From Solanum dulcamara (taxonomy: Eukaryota; Streptophyta; Magnoliopsida; Solanales; Solanaceae): a stretch of DNA of 64,000 nucleotides. Shown here in pieces: positions 54,101-64,000 of the stretch (its first letter is position 1; each line of letters starts with the position of its first letter). The notes beneath the pieces were generated by a model. The model ran no database searches and was not told the origin of the DNA. It worked only from the letters and a program-made list of their open reading frames with translations. The DNA is taken from positions 25,152,001 to 25,216,000 of the forward strand of contig NC_077240.1 of the NCBI RefSeq assembly GCF_947179165.1, in the 5' to 3' direction. Position numbers and translations under genes: made by a program.

Positions 54101-55145
54101 ACTCTGTACATTACTCGTACTGACCCCTTTTTCTTTGGGGGCTGCGTTTCATGCCACGCAGGTACACCTAGACAAGTAGAAGCTATTATAGAAGATGTTC
54201 CAGCGGGGTCAGCAACTCCACTTATTCCTGGGGTGCTGCCGAGTCAGATTATAAACGCTATGATGTTTCATTCGAAGTTAGAGACCTTGCAGACAGAGTC
54301 GTGGGTATAGAGTGTCAGCTTTGTAAGCGGCGTCACCAGCCGATATGTTATTATGTCGTATGTCACGAGTTTTATGGGATGATAGATTGGGAAAGCTTAG
54401 CTATGTTCCTTTTTTATTTCTTATTGATGTAAAAGTCTAAATAGATTAAGTATGTGCTATGAAGCAGCGGGTTCGCTCGGCTCCAAGCAAGGGGTCGGGT
54501 GCCCATCACACCCTATTTAGACTGGGGTGTGACAAACACATTGTCACCAAATTAAAGCTAAGTGTCAACATTAGATGGACACAAACCGATCTTGCAAGAA
54601 AATCATTTTTGTCATCAATAAGATCAACTATGTTGGTACTTATGCTTAACAAACACATTATCCCTAAGTTTAAAGTTAAGTGTCAACACTAGGTGGACGT
54701 AAATCGATCTTGCAACAAAATTAATTTTTTCATCTATAGGCTCAACTAGTGTTTTCACTTAGTTAAACAAATACATTATTCACCAAATTAAAGCTAAGCA
54801 TCAACACTAGATGGACACAAATCGATCTTGCAAGAAAATCAATTTTGTCATCAATAAGATCAACTAGTGATGGTACTTACACTTAACAAACACATTGTTA
54901 CCAAATTAAAGCTAAGTGTCAACACTAGATGAACACAAATCGATCTTGCAACAAAATCAATTTTGTCATCAATAAGATCAATTAGTGATGGTACTTACGC
55001 TTAACAAACACATTGTTACAAAATTAAAGGTAAGTGTCAACACTAGATCGACACAAATCGATCTTGCAACAAAATCAATTTTGTCATCTATAGGATCAAC
55101 TAGTGTTGCCACTTATGTTAAACAAACACATTATACTAAAGAACA
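51146..55145. repeat. Tandem array B, 118-bp satellite-like units, split by an LTR
   Basis: About seven units of 118 bp containing AAGCTAAGTGTCAACACTAG and ATCAATTTTGTCATC. Two units lie left of the LTR insertion (51146-51328) and five lie right (54535-55145). The measured period is 118 between 54885 and 55003. It directly abuts array A. No coding content. Confidence 0.9.
51329..54534 (+). mobile_element. 3.2-kb solo LTR of a gypsy-type element
   Basis: Starts TGTTATATCCCGCATTTT and ends ATTTAGACTGGGGTGTGACA, with the 5-bp target duplication AACAC on both sides (51324-51328, 54535-54539). There is no PBS, gag-pol or second LTR. It contains a TATA region (CCTATATATATGTGTCCC, about 52062), a leader-like stretch, and a (TATATG)n run at 53754-53782. 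Long LTRs of this style belong to Tekay/Del-like gypsy elements in my recollection. It is probably the product of LTR-LTR recombination. Confidence 0.88.
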
Positions 55146-56545
55146 TTCTAAAAATTCAAACAAACCCTAAGTAAAATGCAAGTACTGTACATTGAATAAG
55201 AAAATCTAATATACACAATAATTAAACTTTTGAAAGAAAAATACCTCGCTTTTTTTTAATTAGGACTGGAGATGGAAGAGTTTGTCGTAATTGGCTCGAC
55301 GGCGTCGGAGATTGAAACCTTTAATTAGATTGTACGCCTGCACTTAAAATTTTGTATACTAAAATTATTAGTACATTCATAGTTGTTGAACTTTTCATTT
55401 ACAAAAGCTACTTTAACAAAAAAAGACAGTGAACTTCCAAATTAGACAGGTAAATATGGATCGTTGTACATATTGCCTGCCTTAAGAGTATAATATGGGA
55501 AGAGACATAAAAAGGATATATTATGGCATTATAATTGTGATCTAGTATGCTTTTCAAGAGTGAAAATGAATTGTGTGTTTATTTTTCACAAGGTGCAAAT
55601 TTGCTTATTTGACAAATTGAAACCACCAAGACAAGTTGAAGATAACAAGGAACTGTTTGTTTGTGTATTGTTCATTCAATAAAAATTTACAAAGAAATGG
55701 AGTAGACCAAATGTACACAAATTGGCTAAAGGATAAACAACACTCCTCTACCCCATCCCCCACAAGGTAATAAATACTGTCTAAATGAACAAAGGAAGAT
55801 TAATTATTGAATAAATTGAGAAAAGATTAACAATACTAAAATAGAAATTAACCTTATTTCTGTTTAGCTATGCAAAATCTGATATTCTTATTCATATTTA
55901 CAAGCAGCAAAACTGTAAACTGTCCCTAGCTATTCTTATTCATTATTCCACCATTTCATGTATTAACTAAAGCATCAACTCATGATTCTATTCATATTCC
56001 CCACTAATGATCCCTAAATTTTAAGAAAGCTTTATAGCTTTAGGATACCACCGTGAGAATTCAAGAGTTCCATGTGCTTAACATATATGAATGTATTTTC
56101 TTTGCTTGATTCTTTCCCATTTGCAGTCTCATGATTGTTTTGTAATTTTCCATTAGAAACTTAACTTCAATTATAATTTTATCAAGATGACTATGTATGG
56201 CTCTCATCTAAAAAGTCTCAAATATCTCACTCCACCCATTCATATTTCTTACTAATGCAAATTTTATTATTCTTATAGATCACTACAAAGTGAGAAGAAG
56301 TTAAGCAACATTGCTTACTATACTTTCAAGTCCATAACACCACCACCCCTTCTATTGTTTAGAAAGATACTATATAACATAAAATTAATTCCAAGACCAC
56401 CGACAATGAAAGCTAGGATTGACGACACTCACAAGATGTTGAAGGATTTATAGAGTCACCATCAAATAAAGAGAACAAAAAGCTTATACAACTTTTCTCT
56501 GATCTGGTTTCATGCTCCTTGTTGTAATTACATAAAATTTAATTT
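55146..56545. other. Intergenic DNA, no gene seen
   Basis: Ordinary AT-rich sequence. A GC-richer block at 55262-55320 (minus strand with GACGCCGTCGAGCC) might be a short exon remnant, but there is no supporting frame. Confidence 0.45.
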
Positions 56546-56547
56546 TA

Positions 56548-56835
56548 CCTACTTCTGGCAGTCGGTATTATAATTTTATTTTATTTAGTTTACACATAAC
56601 CGTGCCCTAGAGGACGGTTTAATTAAAATTTATTAATTTTTTTTTGTTTTTTAATATTTAATTAAAATAAAATGAAATATTATTATTTATTTATTAAATT
56701 CAATACCGACTACAAGAGATAGATTTTTCTTGTATTTATTTTTTTCGGAAAAAATTTTCAACCTCCGGAGGTCGGTATGTTGTTTTCCCACATTATTTTG
56801 CATAAAAAATCAACTTCTTGAAGTCGGTTTTCTTT
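56548..56835. mobile_element. CACTA-like subterminal repeat cluster
   Basis: Several GTCGGT/ACCGAC motifs in both orientations within 290 bp, including CCTCCGGAGGTCGGTATG, CTTCTTGAAGTCGGTTTTC and CTTCTGGCAGTCGGTATT. Clusters like this occur at the ends of plant CACTA transposons. No CACTA terminus or transposase was found. Confidence 0.4.
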
Positions 56836-56847
56836 AAAAAAATTATT

Positions 56848-56985
56848 TTACAACAAAATTGATATGAGAATGAAATCTCTGAGCAGTACTCCAAGAGTGG
56901 ATGCAAAGATGGAGGAAAGAAAAGAAGAAGAAGAGCGTAGTGAAGAATGGAGAAAAGACAGAGATTAGGGCTTAGATTGTAAGGG
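56848..56985 (-). repeat. 5'-exon-like block, copy 2
   Basis: It repeats 48752-48890 in the same orientation with few changes (shared GAAATCTCTGAGCAG and GGATGCAAAGATGGAGGAAA). The splice donor of copy 1 is destroyed here (ATTTTAC in place of ACTTAC). It may be a dispersed copy moved by a transposon or by segmental duplication. Confidence 0.8.
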
Positions 56986-57390
56986 ATCGAAAAATAAAAT
57001 CATGGCTTTGAAAATTGAAGCCAACTTATAGTTTGTTTAAAGCAATTTTTAACCTTTTAAAGCAAAAAAGGGTAAAATAATGCCCTTAGATTATGTGAAA
57101 TTGAATAAAGAATGTTCTGAATTAATAATTTGATCTAAAATATTTTTGTCGTCAATAATTTGATCTAAAAATATATTTGTTATTACTTTTTTTTATATAT
57201 ATATTTGTTATTACTTACTGGGTGAAAAATATCTTTTGTTACAAATAAATATATTTTTTTAAAACACATTATTTTCCTAATAATAACATTTTTTTATCAG
57301 ATCATGTTTATCATACGTCTTCAATTCGGAAAAAAAAATTATTATGATTTTTTTTAATCATTATCTAAATAAAATAAATGATGGAAATAC

Positions 57391-57393
<3 letters not shown>

Positions 57394-57427
<34 letters not shown>
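57394..57427. repeat. (AT)n microsatellite
   Basis: About 17 AT units. Confidence 0.95.
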
Positions 57428-57429
<2 letters not shown>

Positions 57430-57430
<1 letters not shown>

Positions 57431-58765
57431 AATAGAAAAAGTACGTGAAGTTATTTTATTTTAATTGATAAAATGAGCTTAAGAAGAAAAAAAATTACTA
57501 CATTTTTATTAATACAAGTGTTTTTAACATAAAGAAACCAAGAATAAAATTCTTTAAAAGTAATATTATTCAGTCCAAACAGACTCAAAATTAGAGGCCA
57601 ACTTTTGTTGTCTAGAACAAGGAAAAGTTATATAATAAGACAAACATGTGTTATATATTTATTATACACAATTATAATTTAAAAGAATTACAATTAGTAG
57701 CTACACTATTCATTTAATTGTTGTTTTCCAATTTAAAAGTGTATATTCCAATTATCATAGTTGTAAGCTTAATTTTAGGCATTGTATCTATCATTTTATC
57801 TACATCTTCTCTTTCCTCTCTCCAAATTAACAGCATGCTTCCCTCTTTCATGAATGATTTTCTTCCTTCTTTTTCTTATGGACGATTCTTCAAATTCTCT
57901 ACAACGCTTGCGACATCAACGACACCGTGTTTCCTCACCCTTACTCGGACAAAGCTTTGTCATCATCGACTCATGATGGTTTACGAAACTCGATTGGTAG
58001 CCATGAGAGAAAGCTTTGAAGCTTAAGTTCAAATTGCGGGTTTAAGAAATTCTTATTAGATTTAAAAGGGTAATGTTTTGAAAGATTGAATATATCATGA
58101 GGAGTTCATATCTCAGATTTGAGGAATTTTGGTACAAATTTAAGGCAAATTTGGTGGATTTTTCAAGGAATCACACATGTAAATGCATTGTATTCATGTC
58201 TTTGAGTGTAGATGTTCATTGTTTATATATTTATGTCAATAATTTGAGTGTTTCTACGGTGTATTTATCACTAGAATGTATTTGGAGAAGCAATTAAAGT
58301 GTATATGTTCCTTGTTGTTCATTGGTTATTAATGTGTTTGAGTGAATCTGCAACTGGTTATAAGTTTGTATCAATTTATTCAAATGTATATATTCTCTAT
58401 TATACTTTTGTATCAATTATATTTGTCTATATCTGCTACCAATTATATATTTGTATCAACTATATTAGTTCTTTGTTATTTATTTTATATCAATGTATTT
58501 AAGCATATGAGTTATTTGTTATATATTTGAATCATGTATTTGACTGTATATGTTCACTATTATATATTTTTATTAATGTATTTGAATATCTATATCGTCA
58601 TTAGAATGCATTTATATCAATAGGATCAATGTATTTAAGTGAGATAATTTTTGTAACAACAAAAACAATTGTGTGTCAATGTCATATAAATAATAGTCAG
58701 TGATATACAAAATCAATGAAGAAAAAAAGATCTTGTAGCATATTTTTTTTTTAATTATGAAAAAG
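57430..58765. other. Intergenic DNA with degenerate TGTATTTGA repeats
   Basis: The stretch 57718-58026 has an open frame of 102 codons on the plus strand with a hydrophobic start, but no known motif. 58180-58640 is a drifted repeat around TGTATTTGAGTGTATATGTTC. I see no supported gene. Confidence 0.4.
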
Positions 58766-60484
58766 TGTAACAACCCCTTCATGTTATGGATAAGTCAATA
58801 AGGAAGAAATTTGGCCCGAAAACTTTTGAATAGTAACTTAAAAATTTCAAGACTAGGCCATATTTAGACGGAATCTGAGTCAAGCGAGGTCTAGGGAAAT
58901 CCGATAATGCATTGAGGTGGATTTCTAAGTTTTGATTGTTTGAGCTAGTAGCTAAGATGTTAAAGAATTAATAGGGCCTTACAGAAATAAATTCAAGTGA
59001 GTAAATCTAATCGAATTTGTGGTTAAGGGGTTATCTTAGAACATCAGAATTTGATGTTGTGTTGCGAAATAGGGGGTGAGACACGAATTCTAAGCTTTTG
59101 ACTCCGTGCAAGCCACTGAGCCACTGTGACGAGATTAATCTCGCTATAGAGGAAGATGCTATAGCAGAATAGTACGGGTTTTATCAGGAAAAGGTCCCAA
59201 AATGTTATTATTCTCTACAATTTTGTTTTTGAAGAGCAATGGGTGACTTAGGGTTGTTCTTTTCAGTTTTCCATCAAATCCTTCGGTAAATGTAAGTTAA
59301 TCATTCCTCTAACTTATAATTTAATTCTTAAACTTTAGAATCATGGGAATACACTTTGGGAAAGGTTTTGGCGTGAAACTAATAGGGGGAAAAGCCCTAG
59401 TTGGGTAATATAGGCCATTTTTCATTGACAACTTGTATTTTGCTTGTTTTAGCCCAAGAACGAGCCAAATCATTGGAAAAGGGAAAGCTCTAATTCATTA
59501 GAATTTTTAAGGCTTATTTCGAGGTAAGTGATGATTGTATTTTCCCGTTGGTTATTACATGCGCATGTTAACTACTTCACTAATATTGCATGCATGATAT
59601 ATGATTAGGGAAAATGAAAGAACATGAAGTGAAATGATATCTTGTGATCAAATTGCAAGCATGAATGTGTTACTTGGTTATACTAGTGTGTGTACCTATT
59701 CATTATGGTTATGATTGTGATGTGTGACTTCATGTTGGATCGGTTACCATGCCGGTACATTTGGATTAGGCACCATTCCAGTACAATTGGATTGGGTACC
59801 ATTTTGGTACATTTGGGATGGGTACCACACCGGTACACTAACTATTGGAACGATTACTACGTCGGTACACTAACAATTTGGGTGTGGATTCCATGAGAGG
59901 ACCACTGTTTAACTGTTGCATTATGATTGAGTATGTTTACCTGTATAATAATTTAAGAGTTGGTATAACTGTGATGTGATTATATATTGTTGCCTTACTA
60001 TGTTGTAGTTTCTTATTCATATTTTATTTACTAGAAATGATCTTGTGATCCTACGGTACACTGTGGTTGTGTAATGATAGTGCACTTTCTCTTTCATGTT
60101 GAGTACATGGCATATTCAAGCGACTGTTGAGAGACCTCAATTAGGAGATCAATGATTATTCAGATTCAAGGGTGAGCTAGTTCTTTCGAGCTGCCGTGGA
60201 TTCATCTCATTTCTTAGTCCTTTCCTGTTAGACTCAGAATCTTAGATTCTTAGTTATTATTTATTGTTTTGGGGGTTTTTAGGTTCTAAAGAGTTAATTT
60301 TCGCATATTGTTTTTATAATATTACTTGAGTTTATGGGAACTCAACTTTTAAACTATATTTAAACTATTTTCCACTTATTAACTGCTTATTTTCTGTTAA
60401 TCGCATGTCGTAGTTGGGTTAGCATTGGTCTTTCCTTGGATGGTTAGTATGGGTACCTCACACGAGGGATTAGGGTCATGAAAA
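58766..60484 (+). repeat. Gypsy LTR, probably solo
   Basis: About 1.72 kb starting TGTAACAACCCC and ending near GGATTAGGGTCATGA. It parallels the LTR at 60948-62705 (shared TCAAGCGAGGTCTAGGG, AGCTGCCGTGGATT, TTTATGGG.ACTCA and GGTTAGT.TGGGT blocks in order). It is followed by no PBS or gag, so it is solo or a fragment. A 26-bp GGTACC-rich tandem repeat sits at 59739-59880. Confidence 0.75.
59739..59880. repeat. Tandem 26-bp GGTACC repeat inside the LTR
   Basis: Five degenerate units of the form GGTTACCATGCCGGTACATT, each with a GGTAC(C) half-palindrome. The related LTR at 60948 has only a drifted trace of it (about 61965-62030, ATTGGATGTCACATTCCAAC). Confidence 0.8.
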
Positions 60485-60947
60485 ATAGTTGGAGAAAGAG
60501 AAACATGGTTTTTTAAAAATTTTCTAGTAATAAAAGTAGCATATTTTAAAGAGTTTGAATGATGTTAAGACTCTATCACATATCCGATTCATTCATACCT
60601 ATTCAGACTCATTAAAAGATTTTATATTTTAAAAAATAAATGTACTTAACGGACTGAAGTTTGAATCGCCTGAACTATGACCGAAATCCAACAACACACA
60701 TTAACTTAACTAAGGTTCTATTACCTCCCTCCCCCCCCCAGAACTCATTTTTTTTGCATTTTTGTGCACCTTTTGTGCTAACTGGCAACTTCAACCAAGT
60801 AAGTTGGATGTGTTTGTATACACTTTCCTGCCATGTTAGTAAATATTTTATTTATTTATTTATTGAATTCTTTTAAATTTTTAATTATGTTTAAATCTTC
60901 TTATTTTCTTTATCTTTTATTTAAATTTTGTTAATACACGTAGTGTT

Positions 60948-62705
60948 TGTAGCGACCTGTCCCATCTTTATGGATAGGCCAAGGGAAAAGGAATGCGGGC
61001 CAGAAAAATTTGAGTAGTAACTTCAAAAAAGTTGAGACTAGGACAAACTTGAATGAATTCTAACTCAAGCGAGGTCTAGGGTGACCTGGTGATAGGTGGG
61101 GATCGAATTAGTGATTTGATTAAATTTTTTGATAGCCAAGACGATGTAGAGCATTTACAACCTATTGGAATCGCAATCGGGTGAGTAAAATTTCCAGAAT
61201 TGGACTTGACGTGAAGGGTATAATCTAAGACGTTTTGGGGAAAGGGTATGTTGTGAAAAGGGAGACTTTGAGACTTTTTACAAGTTCTCTATCTTTGCCT
61301 AACCCGCCAGAGTGGGATTAGTGCCGCTAAAGCGGGATGGTCCCGCTGTGGCGGGATAGTCACAACTTAAGTAGAGGAAAAACTCCAGAAATGGAATTCT
61401 TCTGCAAAAACTATTCTTAAGATGTTAGGAGGCAACCCAAGACTATTTTGATTAGTTTTCCACGGATTCTCATGCCAAAGGTAAGAATTCTAGTCATTAA
61501 ACTCATAATTTGATTCCTAATACCATAAATTAGAATGGGTGATCATTGTGGGAGGGTTTTGGCCTGTGTGTAATGGTGGAAATTCACCCTAGGTGGGGGT
61601 TTAGGATCATGGCATGGTCTAAGAGGGGAATATTTCTATAATTCGACTAAGGTAGACTATTATATTGATACTTTGTGTGTATTTACTATTTTTAGACCTT
61701 GAACAAGCGGAACGAATCCGAAAAGGGAAAACTCTTGCATATTAGAGTGGTTGAAGCTCGAATTTGAGGTAGGTGATGGTTTTGTTTCTTGTATGGATTT
61801 CATGTACTTTCTAAATTACTTCATTGTATGCATATGTGTATATGAATAGACAAGCATGCTAGAAATTATGTGAAAAATGATCACTTTCTGGCCTGTTTTG
61901 TGATGAAATTATTCTTGGTGACATAATGTTGACTACTGAATGTAATTGTAGATGCTTTGTATGTTTGGATTGGGTGTCATATTCTGACATATAAATTAAA
62001 TTGGATGTCACATTCCAACATAAATTAAGTGTTTGCAGGTTCCATGAGAGGACCCTTATGTGAAATTGCATGATATTGGGATTGATGAACTGTGATCTTA
62101 TTGAGTACTGATTGAGATGAAAAAGGGTAAGTTATTATATATATATGTGCTAATTATATCGGGTTTTCTTTTCCATTACTCGCTCACTAGCTAGCCATAT
62201 GATCCTACTAGTACATCATTGATTTTGTGTACTGATACTACACTTACTCTATCTTTGTTGAGTATAGGGCATATTTAGCCGACTGCGGGGGGACCTCGCT
62301 TAAAAGAGTGAAATTCTTTTTGAGTTCAAAGGTGAGCTAATTCTCTCAGGCTGCCGTGGATTTTCTATTATTTCTAGTCCTTTTTTCGAGACTTAGATGT
62401 TCAGACACTGGTTATTTCTTTAATGACTTCCTTGTGGGAATTATATTCCCTTTCTAGACTTGTTTGTTCTATAGAGTTTTGTTATACTTGACTTTCAGTT
62501 TCTAAGATATTTTTCCGTATGTTTAAGTTTGTTGACTAGACTTTCCTAAGTTTATGGGGACTCATGCTTATATCTTTAATTAAGACTGCTTCCATATCCT
62601 TATCCTGTTTGTCTACTGCGTTTGCTAATTGTTAGGCTGTTAAAATGGTTCTCCCATCGGAGGGTTAGTGTGGGTGTCAGTCACGGTGGATCGGAGTCTT
62701 GACAA
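60948..62705 (+). repeat. 5' LTR of the right-edge gypsy element
   Basis: 1,758 bp from TGTAGCGACCTGTCCC to CGGAGTCTTGACA, followed five bases later by a PBS-like TGTATCAGAGCC. It contains three short inverted GC-rich units at 61303-61357. Its homology to 58766-60484 supports the borders. Confidence 0.82.
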
Positions 62706-62710
62706 AGTTT

Positions 62711-62722
62711 GTATCAGAGCCT
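62711..62722 (+). other. Primer-binding site, slightly altered
   Basis: TGTATCAGAGCC differs by one missing G from the TGGTATCAGAGCC expected for initiator tRNA-Met. Confidence 0.7.
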
Positions 62723-62924
62723 TAGGTTCATTGATCTCGTCGTACCAAAATGAGTCTAGTAGAGTCTTACAGAACTGTACGGAGACATCTGTACTTTTTT
62801 TTGAGAGGCTATAGGACTATAGGAAAAGTTTCTCTATCTTCTTTCCTTTGTACTATAACTTGATTTCAATTAGTATTTGGTGATCCAAATTTGTATCTAA
62901 CCTCTTTCACTCTTTTTTCCGCAG

Positions 62925-63950
62925 ATGGTCAATACCCTCCACAATGATGTTTGACCCATAGCTCTAGTTGAGCCAGATGAGGTGCCAACAGTTCGAGGTC
63001 ATGACAGGGGTAGAGGCAGGAGAGGGAGAGGTAGCAGAGGCCGAGGGAGAGTAGCACTCGCCAGGGTTGAGGCTCCAGTTGAAAAATGGTGGGGTAGGGT
63101 TTTTAGCCTAGTTAGCCCATATTTAGAATATTGATATAAAGTCTCCCTCTATTGAGTCTATTTCAATAGTATGCAAGTTTCTAGAAGTGTTTCCTTCTGA
63201 CTTGCCTGGTATGCCTACCGACAGAGACATAGATTTCTGCATTGATTTATAGCCAGCACTCATCCAATTTCTATTCCTCCCTACCGCATGAGTTCGACAG
63301 AGTTAAGAGAGCTTAAAGTTCAAATCTAAGAACTCTTTGATAAGGGATTCATCCATTCAGCGCTTCTCTGTGTGGTGCTCCGGTGTTGTTTGTTAAGAAG
63401 AAGGATGGTAGTATGAAAATGTGCATTGACTACAGACAACTAAATAAAGTTACCATCCGAAATAAGTACCCATTGCCTCATATTGATAACCTTTTTGATT
63501 AGTTGCAAGGTGCATCAGTATTTTCAAAGATTGATCTCAGGTCTGGGTACCATCAATTGAAAATTAGGCCTGAAGATGTGCACAAAACAACTTTTAAAAC
63601 TAGGTATGGGCATTATGAATTTTTGGTAATGTGTTTTGGGCTGACTAATGCACCTGCAACCTTCATGAGTTTGATGAATGGGTTTTCAAACTATTCCTAG
63701 ATTTTTTTGTTATTATGTTTATAGATGATATCTTGGTGTATTCAAAGAGTGAGCAAAAACATGCAGATCATCTTCGTATTGTTTTAAGTGTTCTGAGAAA
63801 GCAGAAGTCGTACGTAAAACTCTCTAAGTGTGAATTTTGGTTGCCTTCACTTGCCGTTTTGGGCCATGTTGTTTCAAAAGAAGAGGTAATGGTAGACCCA
63901 TAAAAGATTGAAGCGGTTAGGACTCTTGAACTCTGTGCTACGATATGAAG
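62925..63950 (+). pseudogene. Ty3/gypsy gag start fused to RT by deletion, broken
   Basis: The gag start is at 62925 (MVNTLHNDV, then a stop), with an Arg/Gly-rich RGHDRGRGRGRGRGSRGRGR tail to about 63085. Within about 50 bp the sequence is already in the segment before RT (FLEVFPSDLPGMPTDRDIDF, about 63180). Most of gag and the protease are therefore deleted. RT follows: [20 protein letters not shown] at 63524, [20 protein letters not shown] at 63609, FIDDILVYSKSEQKHADHL at 63718 (the family's F-x-DD site) and VLGHVVSKEEVMVDP near 63860. A one-base shift separates the last two blocks, and several stops occur. These motifs fit chromovirus-like gypsy elements. Confidence 0.92.
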
Positions 63951-63952
63951 TT

Positions 63953-64000
63953 TGTCACGCGCCGAGAGGGTACCCTAGGTGTGGCCGACACTCAAAAACC
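63953..64000 (+). repeat. Start of another gypsy LTR, cut by the window edge
   Basis: TGTCACGCGCCGAGAGGGTA begins just after the RT/RNase H reading of the gypsy body stops making sense. TGTCACGC..CCGAGAGGG is a familiar LTR head, so a second element has probably inserted here. Only 48 bp are visible. Confidence 0.5.

Noticed and set aside
50615..55145. CRISPR-like regular repeats
   Set aside because: The units are contiguous tandem repeats without unique spacers, in a plant nuclear context.
57718..58026. 102-codon open frame with a hydrophobic start
   Set aside because: No motif, no splice or promoter context, and it leads into degenerate AT-rich repeats; kept as intergenic.
58766..62705. 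Two LTRs as the ends of one complete element
   Set aside because: Only about 460 bp lie between them with no PBS after the first and no gag-pol; the second LTR leads into its own PBS and gag, so they are better read as separate insertions.

Overview
This is a stretch of plant nuclear DNA. The genes carry spliceosomal introns with GT/AG borders, the intergenic DNA is AT-rich, and most of the window is plant transposons (Ty1/copia, Ty3/gypsy, RTE LINE, tRNA-derived SINEs, Stowaway, hAT-like and Mutator-like MITEs). The SINE near 37.0 kb and the long gypsy LTRs at 51-64 kb look like families common in Solanaceae, so a nightshade-family species is my inference; I cannot name the species.

Layout. 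0-2.1 kb: 5' half of a dead copia element on the minus strand. 3.2-3.5 kb: an orphan first exon of a GDSL esterase/lipase (minus). 4.0-7.6 kb: a copia element with both LTRs and a target duplication but no gag or primer-binding site. 8.7-10.0 kb: a decayed antisense copia pol. 10.5-17.5 kb: a complete ARF1-type small GTPase gene (plus, 6 coding exons, 181 aa) whose third intron is swollen to 4.6 kb by at least four transposons. 19.0-20.8 kb: a complete galactinol synthase gene (minus, 4 exons, 342 aa). 21-25 kb: gene-poor DNA with a long-TIR MITE. 25.2-30.3 kb: a near full-length dead copia element. 30.3-38.6 kb: MITEs, a LINE nested in a Stowaway, a 0.9-kb palindrome and a SINE. 38.8-41.5 kb: a complete secreted pectin methylesterase (plus, 5 exons, 382 aa). 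43.3-48 kb: a bacterial-type uL14 gene for the mitochondrial ribosome (minus, HUELLENLOS class), with long introns and an inverted duplication around its promoter. 49-57 kb: tandem arrays, one of them split by a 3.2-kb solo LTR. 58.8-64 kb: two related gypsy LTRs, a partly deleted gypsy body, and the first bases of another LTR at the right edge.

The four intact genes are unrelated housekeeping or stress/cell-wall genes: vesicle traffic, raffinose-family sugar synthesis, pectin de-esterification and organellar translation. They are not an operon or a cluster. I found no clearly new biochemical system. The most unusual structures are the inverted duplication around the uL14m promoter, a duplicated 5'-exon-like block 8 kb apart, the satellite array interrupted by a solo LTR, and the LTR-flanked copia that lacks gag and PBS. 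Exon borders were read by eye from splice sites and reading phase; no alignment or database search was run.
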